Assembly (NCBI GenBank): GCA_903813345.2
Contig: CAIIXF020000010.1
Span: 33,161,425-33,225,424 of the forward strand
DNA length: 64,000 bases
DNA from: Owenia fusiformis
Lineage: Eukaryota > Annelida > Polychaeta > Sabellida > Oweniidae
Direction: 5' to 3'
A program made the translations under genes and the position numbers. Positions 1 through 13,027 of the stretch are shown piece after piece (position 1 is the first letter of the stretch; the number at the start of each line of letters is the position of its first letter). The notes under the pieces were generated by a model that saw only the letters and a program-made list of their open reading frames with translations, ran no database searches and was not told where the DNA came from.

Positions 1-1803
1 TATTTCCGTTTAACCGCCATATTGGAAATGGGTATCGAACAGAAAACGATTAGAACTCCTGATCGCCATAGAAGCACATCCGCGATCCTGCATGCACGGG
101 GAAAGTAGACACATATGAGCCCATATGTAGGCTACAGTTTGAGACAAACAGCAAGCCGTTGACTGGCGCTGATCAAATTAAGATGTTACAATTCTTCAGC
201 TGGGAGATCCTCACGATGGAGAGCTATACTTTCAAAATCTAACATGGTAGCTCTCGACGTGAGTAAGCCGTGAGAAAATTGCAAGAAACACGAACTATTG
301 GCCTACCAATTCATTCCCTATGGTCTCAAAAACAGCATCTCAAAAAAGATCCGCAATATTTTATAAATTGAAAAATGGGGGGAAAGTGTTTAAATTCTCC
401 GAAATAACAAAAATGGTAACGATAACAATAGATAGTGCATTATTGTAAAAGTCATTAGTTTTACTGGAATAAAGTATGCACCTTAGGGTTGATAAGAAAA
501 TAAACACGACAAGACATGACATGACATGACAAGACATTACATGACATGAGCAAAATCTTCCGAAATTGAAACTCTTTCTGGATGGCAGAGTCAGTCTAGT
601 AAAACATTAATCTAAATTATTAAAATGGATAATGACATTCGTGAGACAAATATCGACGATTCTATTCAAAACTAAAACCATTCATTTAACAAATACACCA
701 AAATCAAATATAGTTTTACATTACCATACACCTTTAAGTTAAAGTCTCAATATAGAGACGGTTGATAAAATACTTTTGTATACTTTTTCAAAAGATGATG
801 TTTTTCATTTAAACCAACGTGAGATAACCAAAATACCCATTCATCTTTTTTGACAAGGTCAATGAATCTTTATAGAAAGTCAGTCTGATAACGAACAACC
901 TACGTCATGTAAACACAGTTTTGTTGTGTTAAGTCATTGCAAAAAAAAATTTCTTTAACGCTGGATTTTTGTATCTGTTACGTTTTTGATTGAGAATACA
1001 TTTTACACAACATGGGGGGGGGGTGGGGATTGAAAATTTCCTTTTGATCTATCATCCTATAGAGAATAATTGAAGGTGATCAAAGGGATACATTGTCTAA
1101 CAGTATATTACATGCTCAGTACCTCATTTTAAATACTAGATTCTGAATGGTCAAATGGCAGTTAATTTATAGGACAGTTGACCCATAATGCATTATCGCG
1201 GTTAATAACATTTTAAACATAGCGTCAGGATGAAGAAACCAATGGTAAATCTGATGCATACGAAATACACTTAATGTAAAGTTTATGTTATATTTTCTTC
1301 GAACCTCTTCATTCGGTTGATCCTAAATGTTATATTCGCGGACTTGGTATAACGTCTTGCAAAATATAATTAAAAGTCAAGCTAAGGATACCTACATGGT
1401 GTCGAATAAGTCCCGTCCCCCCTCTACAGCGAAAACCAAGATATATGCTACCAAGTGTGATATTTATATCATTGGAAAGGTACCAGGTACACTAGGTACC
1501 ATCTATTAGGGTTTTAGCTGTAGCAGGGGGGCGGAACTTATTTGACACTCTATATATACAGTCAATAAACTGGACTTATTGATGTCTACGGACCATAAAC
1601 CAATGGAAAAGTAGTATTAACTCAAAATAGAAAGTCTTTCTAGATTGAACTTAATACTACTTTCCCCTTGTCAAAAGTGTAAACACCACAAGAGGTGGAC
1701 TACTGTTATGGTCCCCAACTGGTTTCTGACAGTGTTAGGCGGTTGGTGTTCGGCGTTCAGCGGTCGAATCTGTAACAAATGGCAGGTTGTGACATTTTGC
1801 ATG
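1..1803. other. Non-coding flank with short simple repeats
   Basis: No gene is recognisable here. A short degenerate GACAT pentanucleotide run lies at about 505-550 and a G-run at about 1014-1024. Both look like ordinary microsatellite tracts. The part next to 1804 is the expected 3' flank of the C2-domain gene. I did not find an AATAAA on the minus strand immediately downstream of its stop. Confidence 0.5.
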
Positions 1804-3009
1804 TTAATGCCTTGTGTGCTTTAAGTTGTCACCTGAAATGTGAACCACATTTAAATCATTGTTTACCCTTTTCATAATCCTCTTTGTGCTGAGCTGCCTA
1901 AAGTAGATAGTCGATGACTCACTCCACTCTAGACGAGAACAGTTTATAACAAGATCACCAACCATTTTGTCTTTGCCAACGCCACTATCTCGAGCCATGA
2001 GGCAGAATCTTAAAATGCTCTTCTCAAGGTCCACCTGATCAATTCCACAAAACTCGAAACATTCATTAAAAACTGCGATTGGTTCTGTATAGATCTTTAT
2101 AAAGCGTGTAGTTTGGGGTTTCTTGACCTTGGGGAAGAAATTCACCCGTATGTAAAATGTACTTTTGTGATATTTTCTTGGGATGTCTATAACTTCAAAA
2201 AGTGTCACACCAATGTTTCCATCGGGCCCTAAAATAACACTGAATTTTAAAAATGGCTTTGATGTATCCATTTGAGATGGGGATTTGTTAAGATCAATTG
2301 CAGATGCAGTTCTTGACTTTGGTCCGCCAAATTCGCCAAAGGATGAGCTCAATTGGTCTGTTGACCGATATTGCCTTTCATCAAATTGTTCCTTTAGGTT
2401 CCGAACGTCAGCAGAACTTAGACTTCTACTACCATAGTCCATACGACCATAAAAATTCAAGTCATCGAGTTGGCGTGGAGTTGAAGCATCACATTCTGTT
2501 TCCTCAAATTCTGATATATTTTTTCTTGATGTAGAAGAAGTGTCATACCACAAAGGATCCGCTTGTTTTAAAGGGGTACGGCTGGATCTGTCCAAATCGA
2601 GTGCGCTCGTCGTTGGTGTAAGGTGATCCAATTCCGAATCGGTTGATTTTTTAGCTCGATGAGCTGATCGGACGGGAACAAGAGATTTACCGCACCTAAA
2701 TATTTCATCAAAATTATCCTCATATTTTTGATGTTGTGGATCACTTTGCTCTGAATCAACCCACGGCTTACTTTTTTCTTTTTTCCGACGTTTATTCCAA
2801 TATTCCGGAAGAAATGGCATAGGATTTTCCTCAAATATAGAGTCTCCTAGGTTAATCCTATACGTTTTCTCAAAAGACTGTTGTTCTTTTAGTTTTTTAC
2901 GTCTCTCTAGAAGATATTTCGCAAGATGGTATATTCCTATGCCAACGAGGACCAAAAATAGCAGGACTCCGATTCCTGTGAGAAAGAGGACCCAAATTGG
3001 CAGATCCAT
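1804..3009 (-). CDS. Synaptotagmin-like single-C2 membrane protein
   Basis: This is an uninterrupted 401-codon frame. Residues 5-29 form one strongly hydrophobic segment (starting IWVLFLTGIGVLLF), followed at once by a basic stretch (ERRKKLKEQ), as in N-terminally anchored synaptotagmin-type proteins. Residues ~30-245 are polar, Ser-rich and charged, with no clear fold. Residues ~250-365 match a C2 domain: PFLKFSVILGPDG, TLFEVIDIP, FYIRVNFFPKVKK, EPIAVFNECFEF and MVGDLVINCSRL line up with its beta strands. The loop that normally carries paired Asp residues reads VIDIPRKYHKS, and the second reads ARDSGVGKDK, so calcium binding looks lost or weak. Classical synaptotagmins have two C2 domains; only one is present, followed by a short basic tail. 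The likely role is calcium-independent membrane trafficking (inference). The start codon directly precedes the membrane anchor. It could be a single-exon paralogue or the long exon of a larger gene. Confidence 0.75.
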   Translation of the reverse strand: MDLPIWVLFLTGIGVLLFLVLVGIGIYHLAKYLLERRKKLKEQQSFEKTYRINLGDSIFEENPMPFLPEYWNKRRKKEKSKPWVDSEQSDPQHQKYEDNFDEIFRCGKSLVPVRSAHRAKKSTDSELDHLTPTTSALDLDRSSRTPLKQADPLWYDTSSTSRKNISEFEETECDASTPRQLDDLNFYGRMDYGSRSLSSADVRNLKEQFDERQYRSTDQLSSSFGEFGGPKSRTASAIDLNKSPSQMDTSKPFLKFSVILGPDGNIGVTLFEVIDIPRKYHKSTFYIRVNFFPKVKKPQTTRFIKIYTEPIAVFNECFEFCGIDQVDLEKSILRFCLMARDSGVGKDKMVGDLVINCSRLEWSESSTIYFRQLSTKRIMKRVNNDLNVVHISGDNLKHTRH

Positions 3010-4767
3010 GGAAATACCAGTCGGATTGATCGTTATTGTGTTTTTTCACCAATATCCTTGAGATTCTCAATCTTGCTACTCCAATTTGCGGCACAACTTC
3101 ACGAATTCATTTGCATTATATTGTGAATCCCGTCTATCCAAACATCATACGTTATACGACATATGTAATATGGATTCCTTAGTATCTGAAATATCTGATG
3201 ATAAATCCAAACATACAACCAGTCCATTTATTTTGATCGTGATAAGTGTCATTTACGCACACCGTGCATCTCAGAAGTGATCCATTAGGCCCGATTATTA
3301 TACCAGGTAAGTAGTTTTATGTTGGTGAAATACCTAATTCCCAGTCAGTCATGTGTTACAATAGTGTAATTTAAGTAAGGGGAAATAGGTAGCCAATAAA
3401 AACTGGATTATTAAAAAGTGAAAGTCGCCTTTGTATTTATTCCCTGTGTTTATGATCACCAATTTGCCTTATTTGTCAATACACATTCGTGGCCAGGTAA
3501 GTATCAGTGTAAAATAGTGTGCTGTATCATAAAACATATGATGATTGATCGATAATGTATTCCACTCATTTGTCTATATATTTTTGAAAGACTCATATAA
3601 ATGAACAATTTAAAACTATTTTTAAAGAACATTTTTCATCCATTCTACTTCTAGTGCCTGAACCATTCGTCCAATCATTATTGTTTTTTACTAATAAATC
3701 ACTCCTTGTTTTCTTACAATTTTCTTCTGAATTTTGCCAAAAATGAACACTTTCAGAGCGACTTTCGAATAACTTTAAAACCATGTGATTTGAAGGTAAT
3801 TTTGTAAATATTTCTAACTCGATTATAATTTTTGTTTTAGGCCTAAGGAAAGTCATGTTTGTTTATATCCGATTATCTCATGACCATATGTAACTCTGGG
3901 GAGGTTAGCTACGCGTTTTTAATAGAGCTTGTACGCGAACGTGTAAAATCATTATTGATTGGTGATCAGTTCTCCCATTTGAAGAAATTATTTACACAAT
4001 TGAGTATATAGTGATTATCCTATATGAGGTTCAGGATATTGGGATTATCCCGAGGCAAATATAATATATCTGCCCGAGGACCGTATATTACACACATTAG
4101 GAGAACGTGTGCGTGAACTTCAAATATTATGACGCCCAAGGTTTACCACCCAATTTCATTTGTTTTATTCCCAGGGACATAGCTAGGACCTTTTCCTCAA
4201 GTACCTTACGTCTCATTCGGGAAAGTACAGTGTACATGTTATAATGGGAAAACTTATCACAAGGGACCAGCAATTCTTCACGTTCACGTACGAGATCTCT
4301 AAGCATTGGGAAGGTAATCAGCTAGACGTGACTTTGCAGAATTATGGTCCTTTAGGGATTACTTCCCCCCTTCCTCATTCCACGTACAGATTATCTTGAT
4401 TAAAAACGTGTAGCTAGCTTAATTCCCTAATTTTTAACTCCTTTATGTACTTACCAGGACGATAACAAAACAATCCCATTAAGTACCCCTGAGTGGCGTT
4501 GTGATCAGATTATACTTATTTAATTGAAATGATAAGGTCATATACGAGTAGCTTCATAAAGATATTTACCATCACTTATTTCAGACAAATCGATCTTTGT
4601 GTCTTACTTATAGGGAAAGGTCCATGTTTCTGACCTACTGTCAAAATATTGATAACAGCTGAAACAAACTTTTGTTTTTGTTTGATGCTTAAAAAGTCCG
4701 GTGTGAACGATGGTCCCACAGGGATTATGGTCCCCTTTCTTAACGGCCCTCACTGGCCCTGATTGCG
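3010..4767. other. Intergenic, no gene seen
   Basis: This is the 5' flank of the C2 gene. At about 4030-4095 it holds a short degenerate copy of the CCCGAGG...ATATATCT...CCCGAGG inverted motif that recurs at 5197-5310, so a small repeat relic lies here. Nothing coding was recognised. Confidence 0.4.
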
Positions 4768-4771
4768 TATA

Positions 4772-6784
4772 TGTGGTCAAGTGCGGCTCGTAGAAGGGGT
4801 ATATACACAGATAACATGAGTAATTGTAGTTGATGACGTATTTTATTACAACTGTGACATGTATGTAGATACTAGCGTGTGACAAAACAAGGGCAACAGG
4901 ATTGATGCTACAAATACAGAAACAAAGTATTATATGAAAACCCAGTACATCCCAGTAATAGTACGAATCATTAATGCTTGATCTTACTTGCCATGCTTAC
5001 TCAAACTATGGTGCACTATGCTCTGATTATAACATTATGTATCAAAATGTCCATAAAATCTACTAAAACGCCATGTATAAAGGAAAATATACAAATGTAT
5101 AATTTACCCATAGAAGATCAAACAAATGCAGTAATCCAACCTGCTTGTCTTCCCTAAAACATGCATGGAATAAATAGGGGTTATGCACTGGGAGGTTTTG
5201 GATACAGGGAATATCCCGAGGGATATACAATATATCTTACCGAGGGACCGAAGGGACTAAGGGAAGATACAGTATATTGTATATCCCAAGGGATATTTCC
5301 TGTATCCAAACCGACCGTGCATGACTGTTGTATTCCATACCTGATGAGGTTTGAAATAATAAGCATGTTTCCCAAAGCATGTATTTCAAAAATGAAAAAC
5401 AAAAATTTTTCAAAATTTTTTTCACATTTTTTTGCATAATTTTTTTTCAGAATTTTTTTCAAAATTTTTTTCCACAATTTTTTTTCAAATTTTTATTTTC
5501 AATTTTTTTTTCAAAATTTATTTAAAATTTTTTTTTACAATTTTTGAGCGGGACATACGATTTATATGTCCCGGAGCTCCGTTGGAGCGGGACATACGAA
5601 AAATATTTGCCCGGATATGGAATATATTCCCGGTTGACATGTCCCTGAAACCTCATCAGGTATGGAATACTAGTAAGTATGTACAAATGTCCATACCTTA
5701 ATGGCAATCCATTAACCTGTACACCTAGCATGGATAACAAATGTTAACAAACCTAGCTCATATGTCGGAGGTTGATTTGTACTAAAACTGACACAATTAT
5801 GAAATAAAAACATAAATCTTGTACACTGTACATGTACCTTGTTATAAAATGACCTATAGAATATCTACTAAATGTGATATTCTATGGAATGGAAAGAGTA
5901 TATAAATGACCATCTACATGTACATACCAAGTAAGTGCTATACTATACTTACAATATACAGTATACCAATGGTGTAAGTCCCTGACCAAATGTGCTATGT
6001 TCACAAGTATGGACCCTCATAACATCCTAACACTCATAACTCTGGATGAAGTATTACTCTAGTATGGATCCCTATACTGGATGTAGCCTTAACTCTAGTG
6101 CAGATCCCTTAAACATCATTACAAGTATTCTCACCAGTATGGAAACTCTACATTAATCCATATAAAATCCATGCAAACATCATAACGTATGACCTGAATA
6201 ATCCAGATTGCATTGAAATAGTATATTACACTTCCAAATAGATATAAAATGGTAGGGGTAATGTAATGTGAACTTATTCAACATGTCCAAGGACATACAT
6301 GAGAAATGAGCTTGAGATAAATCCATTCGAAATAGCATAAAAGTACACAAATATATAGTGGATATATAAACATGTGAGAAATAGACACAAAAATGTCATC
6401 CTATGCTAGTTATGTAGAGATATTCACATTTTTCCAAAATAAAAGCCATGTGCGAACGAAAATGCAGACTCCGCACCGGAAATAGATCATTAGAACATGA
6501 ATTCGCACAGAAATATACTAGTTTCCTCCAGTAATAAAACAATACTTTAGCCTTGATAAGATACTTTGTCATAAATCTTACAATATATCGAAGCAAATGG
6601 GTGTAATAAAGATGAAGAAAATGGGTCACATACATCACCTTTCAAACATTTGACATTTTGTTCCAATGATTGCAGCGCCACCAGCGTTCTTCTTGAGAAC
6701 TAAAACTGGGGACCTGTCATTATTACGTATTAAAGCTAGGGACCTGTTACGTTACATAGCACTGTGGCATGTCACTTTGCCACA
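4772..6784 (-). repeat. 3' LTR of element 1
   Basis: It is a close direct repeat of 15100-17237, apart from private insertions. It lies downstream of pol on the coding strand and next to the polypurine tract, so it is the 3' LTR. Without the 497-bp insertion at 5173-5669 it is about 1.5 kb. Confidence 0.85.
5173..5669. mobile_element. 497-bp insertion within the 3' LTR
   Basis: The segment is absent at the matching place in the other LTR (near 15533-15545) and is bounded by ATGGAATA at 5165-5172 and 5662-5669, consistent with an 8-bp target duplication. Inside are palindromic CCCGAGGGATATAC-type blocks (5197-5310). There is also a 23-bp inverted pair beginning GTATTCCATACCTGATGAGG at 5331-5353, matched in reverse at 5648-5670. 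Between them lies a T-rich tract with TTTTTTCAAAA-like units (5404-5545) and a GGGACATACGA inverted block. No transposase is present. The superfamily is undetermined. Confidence 0.55.
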
Positions 6785-6800
6785 CATACCCCTCCTTTAC
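6785..6800 (-). other. Polypurine tract of element 1
   Basis: On the minus strand the purine-rich AAAGGAGGGGTATG directly abuts the TGTGG start of the 3' LTR, the normal place for plus-strand DNA priming in LTR retrotransposons. Confidence 0.75.
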
Positions 6801-9800
6801 ATGAAATGTCTACTTATTAAAAATTGTAAACTCTGAGCTAACATAAACTTAACTTTATACAAATCCTGGCAGCTCCACCAAGTAAGCCAATACACTATCA
6901 AGCAAACTAACATGGCAACCTAAATGGTGACCTGTTGCTTTGGAATGTACTCTGAATGTAACATAAAGTATTCTAACCTGCTAGATTAGTATATAAGTGA
7001 GACTAGAAAATATAATGCTGTAGTTTTAGATTACACTTATGGATGTAATGACATTTGCTTTAAAGATGAATATCAATCTAACCCTAAAGATACTACTATA
7101 TATAAAAGTATAAAATAATGAACTATGCAAACGCTTATGTGAACGAAACCAAAGCTATACAAAATTTACAAAATGCAAGTGATTTTGGAACATTTGACCA
7201 AATACACCTTATGCTTGCTTTGCATTATCAGACATGCTCTAAATTATATTTTTATCTTGAATAGCAGTATCATTGCAATTTCACAAGTCGTCGCATGAGA
7301 ATAACTTTGTACTATCTCACATTTTTACGGAACTGAGAAATCAAGGTTTGAAAGTTTAGAGGTCTGTATCTTACTTAGTATTGCTATGTGAAACTTGATT
7401 TTTTGTATGTCACCTGGTCTCACCCTAGAGATATCTTATATGAAATATCATACCTTGAAACAATTTACAAGATCCTTTTTTAAAACTATGGAAATGGAGT
7501 TGATACAATTTCCCACCGGAATAACAGCTTATTTCTAATTTCAAATTGTCATATCTGATATCAACTGTTTCAACCAATCAACTCTCTAAGAATTGGTCAT
7601 GTGACTTGCAAAACTTGGAGTTATAACAATCTCATATTAAAACAAAGTATGCCAATATGCATGTTATTGTATCTAGAATGAAAAATAATGTTTTGCTTTG
7701 TAAAAAAATCTTCAAAAACCAAAGAATATTATTTAATAAAATAAAGAAAATTCAATTTATAAAACTTTAAAATCAATTTCTCAAATAAGTACAATTATTT
7801 CTTAATTTTGGAATCTCTGGACACCCTTCAAAAAGAATTTAATGCCTTTGAAACTAAGGCAGAAGTACAATGCATTGAAACCAATGATGCCAATACGGTC
7901 CCCCACATATTTCCCTCGGTATAAACCCTGTAGCCTAAACCTCCCAGCACATTACAATGTAGCCTCTAAGGGCCGGTCCGCTGGTCATTATCAGGTTATT
8001 TTTGATACAGACCAGTTGATTTTTTCACTGGGTATAGGAGAATAACATTGCAACTGGTCCGTAATTCCATTTTGACCAGCAGGTTTCAGATCCTTAGGGC
8101 CTAAGACATAACCAATTTTTATTACATGCACATGGAAGAAATTTGAAAATAGAAAAATAATTTCTAATTCATTTTAGATTAATGAAAGTGATGAAACCTC
8201 GATTTAGGTAATCACATTTTGTTCATTGGGATGCAGCTATCATTATCCATTCATTTTCTGTTGTTTGCTACTCTGTGGAGTACAATTGGGAAGTGAAGCA
8301 ATTGTAGAAGTGGAGACTAAGAGTGGCTCTTTGTAAAGAAATTGAACCAATTTGTTACTTTTCCAAAATAAAATGTAGATGATCTAAAAACAATGATCCC
8401 AAAAATGCAAAAGAAAGGACAAATCTGAAAAACATACTAGTAATAAAATAGCTAAAAAGATCCCAGATGTTCAGTGAAAAGCGCAAAGTAAATCATAGAT
8501 GAAGAGAAAATAAAATAAGTGTTTTAAGGGACTATACTAACATAAAGATAACTCCTTATTGATATAGTGTATGGTCAGTAAAAGTTAAAGCTAGTTTAAA
8601 TAGATTTAGCTTTTTCCACAAACTATAAAACATCATTTTGAAAGAGATTTCAATAGTATACAGACAGTGATTGCCTTTGAGCAATGTAGTGCAAAATATG
8701 ACAGTTACTATTTGTTTTGATTACTATATCTAGTATATAACCTATTATTATGTACTCTATTTGAAGAAACAAATAAGTAGTCTTTCATTTTCAACATTTA
8801 ATGATGACAGCTTCGTATATGCATTTCTATTGCATTTGGCCATTCAAACCCCTATAAGACCTGGTAGCAGGGAAGATAAAGGGTACTTTTGACTGCTCAC
8901 ATGATCTAATTAACTGGTCATTTGTACTTTTCATCTTCCCTGGTAGCAAGGATTTAGGTTTTCGAGGAAATTAGTAATTCTATTTCATATCATGTGGCCA
9001 TGAATAATCCAATGAGCTTCCATAATACAAAGAGTAATTGAGGGCATATAATTTGAATATGCATGGGATTACACATACTGTATCATTTTATTTTTTTGAT
9101 CTACTTGTAACAGTTCTAAAACTAAAACATGAAAGGCCAGGCATGCAAACTGGCATGGTATTGTGTTACAAAACATTATTTCATTCTAGATACAATAACA
9201 TGCATATTGGCATACTTCGTTTCAATATAAGATTGTTATAACTCCAAGTTTTGCAAGTCACATGACCAATTCTTAGAGAGTTGATTGGTTGAAACAGTTG
9301 ATATCAGATATGACAATTTGAAATTAGAAATAAGCTGTTTGTCTGGAGATGGTACAATTTCACACTGAATTCTAGCTTAATGAGAGGGAATTGAGATGGG
9401 GCATGTATCTGAGATGAAAGCCTGTGTTTCAAATAGTAAAATTCCATGTCTATCTCAATTTTTTTGAAAATGGCAGTTAGTACAAAGTTATTCTCACGCG
9501 ACGAAGTGTTAAACTAGTAGCATAAAGTCTCTAAAGGTATTGCTTTTTCAGTATGTAGCTACCAGTACATTATATTCCGGTATGATGTACCCTATGGTAA
9601 GCCTTAACATTAAATGAGATAGTTACCTTAGACACCATTTACCTATCCCTTTAATTTTTCCTAGATAACCATGTTACCACTCATCTACCATAACCATGGT
9701 GCATGTTAAAACAAAGACTGAAATACAATATGCACGTTTATGATAGTTCCCATTTTCCAGTATGTGTAGGATATAGCTAACTACACCATTGTACATCACC

Positions 9801-10001
9801 CCTTAGGTATACGAGTATACATTAAGTTTTCCTATTTATTTCCGGTATGTACTCCTAAATATGAGACCAGAATAGCCAGAGTAAAAAATACAAAAGCCTG
9901 TGGTACACACTACTAACTGGATGATATTGAACTGTAAGTGAGTTTTATGAACTCCCCCCTCCCCCCTTATTTTAACACATACATGAATAAAACGTGAACA
10001 A
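6801..10001. other. Long non-coding 3' internal region of element 1
   Basis: About 3.2 kb lies between the end of the integrase frame and the 3' LTR. No env-like or other convincing frame is seen. It contains a large imperfect inverted repeat (about 7284-7695 against 9147-9508), a small foldback (about 7966-8105, arms reading GGGCCGGTCC...TGACCAG) and a short hairpin at about 8868-8945 with AGGGAAGAT arms. Confidence 0.5.
7284..9508. repeat. Large imperfect inverted repeat
   Basis: The left part CGTCGCATGAGAATAACTTT (about 7289) recurs in reverse complement at about 9482-9505. The best arms are 7521-7695 and 9150-9350, which match in reverse complement over almost their whole length, for example AACTCTCTAAGAATTGGTCA at about 7579. 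The middle ~1.4 kb is unique. It may be a foldback transposon or an inverted duplication inside the retroelement. No target duplication was identified. Confidence 0.6.
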
Positions 10002-12556
10002 TCAACATATATCTGTATATACAGGAAACAACTGTATGATACAGAGTGGTATGAAAAGATTCACCAGTGACCATCCCAGAAAAGAAAACCAAGCAATCCA
10101 TGTGGAACAAGGTATGATTTTCAAAGCAACTATTACCAGTGACCTTAGAGTATTTAATGAGAACCTAATATAATAGTACAGTCTTGGTAGTCTATGTGGA
10201 TTGCGATTATAGCCTTTGTTCACTCTCTTTGACCTCCTTACTTTTCGGGTCCTTTTGGTTTCGTCTATTGTATCTGGGACTTTAATCTCTTCAGATCCAC
10301 TATTCTCTTCACTTTTTTTGGAGTCACTGTTATTATCATATTCATTTGTCTCTTCAATGGTTTTGGTTTCACTGTCTTTAGGAAATTCAAAAGTCTCTTC
10401 AATGATCAATAACTCATAATCAGAATCTGAATCAGATATGGGTTCTCCAGCCTCATTTTGGATAACCTCTTCATCGCTAGTTGGGTCATCCTCGTTAATC
10501 AGATCATTGTCATCATCTTCATCCCCTGATTCATCAGTATTGTGAACTGTTTCAACAGGGTCATGTGTTTCATTTGGTGTTAATTTCCCTTCCACTTTTC
10601 TGACATTTACTCTGTTTACATGTCTGTATGTACCTCCTTCTACTGGTACTACTTTACATACATTATTAGGATATTTCTCTAGTACTCTGTATTTCTGAGG
10701 TAACCATGAATCCTGAATTTTATTCCATCCTAAACCTCTATTCCTCAGAACAACTACATCTCCCACAGCTAGAGTAAGTTTCCTATCATGGGTCTCTTTT
10801 CTGTGTTTGGCTGCTGTGTCCAAATTCTTCTGAGCAACTTCACGAGCTTTTTCTATTCCTTCTGATGGTTTTCAACCCAATCCACAGCACCTGTTGGCTC
10901 AGTTCTCTCTTTACTTTCCAGCAGAAAGTCAATGGGAAGCCTTGCCTCCCTCCCAAACATGAGTAAATGAGGGGTAAATCCTGTGCTTCCGTGCGGGGTA
11001 CTATTATACACTGCAACCAGGTCTTGAATCAAATTAGGCCATTGACGCTTCTGATCACTGGGTTTGGACTTCAGAAGAATGTGCAGAGTCCGATTGAATC
11101 GTTCAGTTTGGCCATTCCCCTGGGGAAAATAACTTGTAGTGCGAGTCTTTTCCACCCCATACAGTTTACATAGTTGGGCAACAACCTTGCTCTCAAAATT
11201 ACGCCCCTGATCAGAATGGAGACGTTCCGCCACCCCCAGCGTATTGAAGTACCTAACCAGACACCGAGCCACAGTATCTGCACGCTGGTTGTTAGTGGGA
11301 ACTGCCAGGGCATATTTTGTGAATACATCTGTTAGGACCAACACATTCTCAAGTCCTCTTACACCTGGTTCCAGCAAAGTGTAGTCCATAGCCACTATCT
11401 CCAAATGACGAGTTGCCACAATGGTATTCATGCGAGTTTGTATTTTGGGTTGAGGTATCTTGGCAACACAGCATCTCTGGCATTCTCTTACATACTTTTT
11501 GATGTCCCTGAACATGCATGTCCAATAGCATCGATGCCAGATCACAGTAGCGGTTCTGTCAATACCCTGATGTTCATTATCATGTACCGCCTTGATGACT
11601 TCTTTGGTATAACTGGTGGGTATCACAAATTGCTGAACTGTCATCTTGGTCTTTGGATCTGTGACAACTCTATACATTACATCATCATCCTTGATCACCA
11701 ATTTATGTCTTTGTTTCAACATCAGTTTAACATTCTTGGGTAGTTTATCCTTGACCGCACTGGAGGGATCCATACTGATATATTGCCTCACTGTTTTTAA
11801 CATAGGGTCCTCTCTTTGTAGTTTCTTCCAATCCAGCAAAGGCCTACTGGGCAAGACTTGGATGGACTGATTCTCCTTAGTGACCAGATCAGTATGGCTT
11901 GAAGAGGATATTTCAATTCTCATCTCTGTGAATGGCTTGTGAAGTGTAGCTCCTGTCTCCTCAGCTTCCTTACGAGAAAGCATGTCAGCAATATCATTCA
12001 TCCTTCCTGCTTTGTATTTTATTGTGAGGTCATAAAGTGCTAGGTCAGCAAGCCATCTGTGTTCTGTTGCACTTAAATTAGCTTTTTCCAGGTGAGTTAG
12101 TGGGTTATTATCGGTGAATACAATCACTTTTTGTCCAATGAGGTAATCTTTAAGCTTTTCTGCTCTTTTAAGCTTCACTGCTCACTTGAGGCCTAATACA
12201 TGTAGCTCCAACTTCCGTGAACTATAGTTCTGCATATTCCGCTCACTGGGCCTGAGTTTCCTGTGAATATATGTTATTACTCTAGGTTTAGCTGGAATGA
12301 GGTCCTGTTGTTGTAGAAGAAAGCCTCCTATTCCTCGCAAGCTAGTGTCTATATCCAGTATAAATTCCATGTTGAAGTCAGGGAATCCTAATATGGGTGC
12401 AGTCGTTAGCAATTCTTTGAGTTTCAGAAAAGCTGTTTCACATTCAGCAGTCCATACAACATCATATCTCTTCCGCTTGTTGTAGTCTTTGGGTATTAAA
12501 CTGAAGAGAGGTGAGGGCTGAGGCAACAGCAGAAACGACGGGTGTCATTAAGGGCC
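10002..12556 (-). pseudogene. Ty3/gypsy pol remnant: RT-connection, RNase H, integrase
   Basis: Reading down the minus strand, the frame begins within the RT connection region (PLFSLIPKDYNKRKRYDVVW, from about 12555). It passes into RNase H (FILDIDTSLRGIGGFLLQQQ, VFTDNNPLTHLEKA), an HHCC-type zinc region (HQGIDRTATVIWHR ... CQRCCVAK) and the integrase core. The DDE residues are visible as MDYT, HSDQG and GQTERFNR, followed by a basic C-terminal domain (LAVGDVVVLRNRG). RT palm and fingers, protease and gag are gone. A TGA at 12182-12184 interrupts the RNase H frame, and a frameshift near 10824-10855 separates the integrase core from its C-terminal domain. The last ~60 residues of the final frame (10002-10190) are hydrophobic and may be out-of-frame noise. 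The element is clearly non-functional. Confidence 0.9.
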
Positions 12557-13027
12557 CTTTTTAGCCCCCAAAGATATCTGATAATAATGCATATCATATT
12601 GAAGAAAAATCAATTGTGCTTTATAAAACCAGAACAACGGCAACGCCAAAGCGTAGCGAATCCCATCAAACAGAAATGGCTGGCATTTTTACAAACAAAA
12701 TATATAGCAAATATCATAAAATAACACCCATAAGAAAGGCCACCATTCTAAATCGCTCCACTACTTTTCAAGTTATAGTAAAAAACGTAAAAAATGATGG
12801 CCATTTTTCAAAATGGCCGCCTACTACCCAAAGTGTCATTAGACAGTGTGCCATGCTTATAGTATTCACATCTCAAATATGAACAAAATCGCTCTACTAC
12901 TTTTTGAGTTATAGTAAAAATTGTAAAATAACACACGTAAAAATGGTGGCCATTTTGAAAATAGCCGCCTACTACCCAAAATGTCATTAGACTTTGGGCC
13001 ATGCTTAAAGTATTCACATACCAAATA

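Noticed and set aside
10216-10419. Ser/Leu-rich plus-strand frame
   Set aside because: It is the antisense of the acidic linker after the element 1 integrase.
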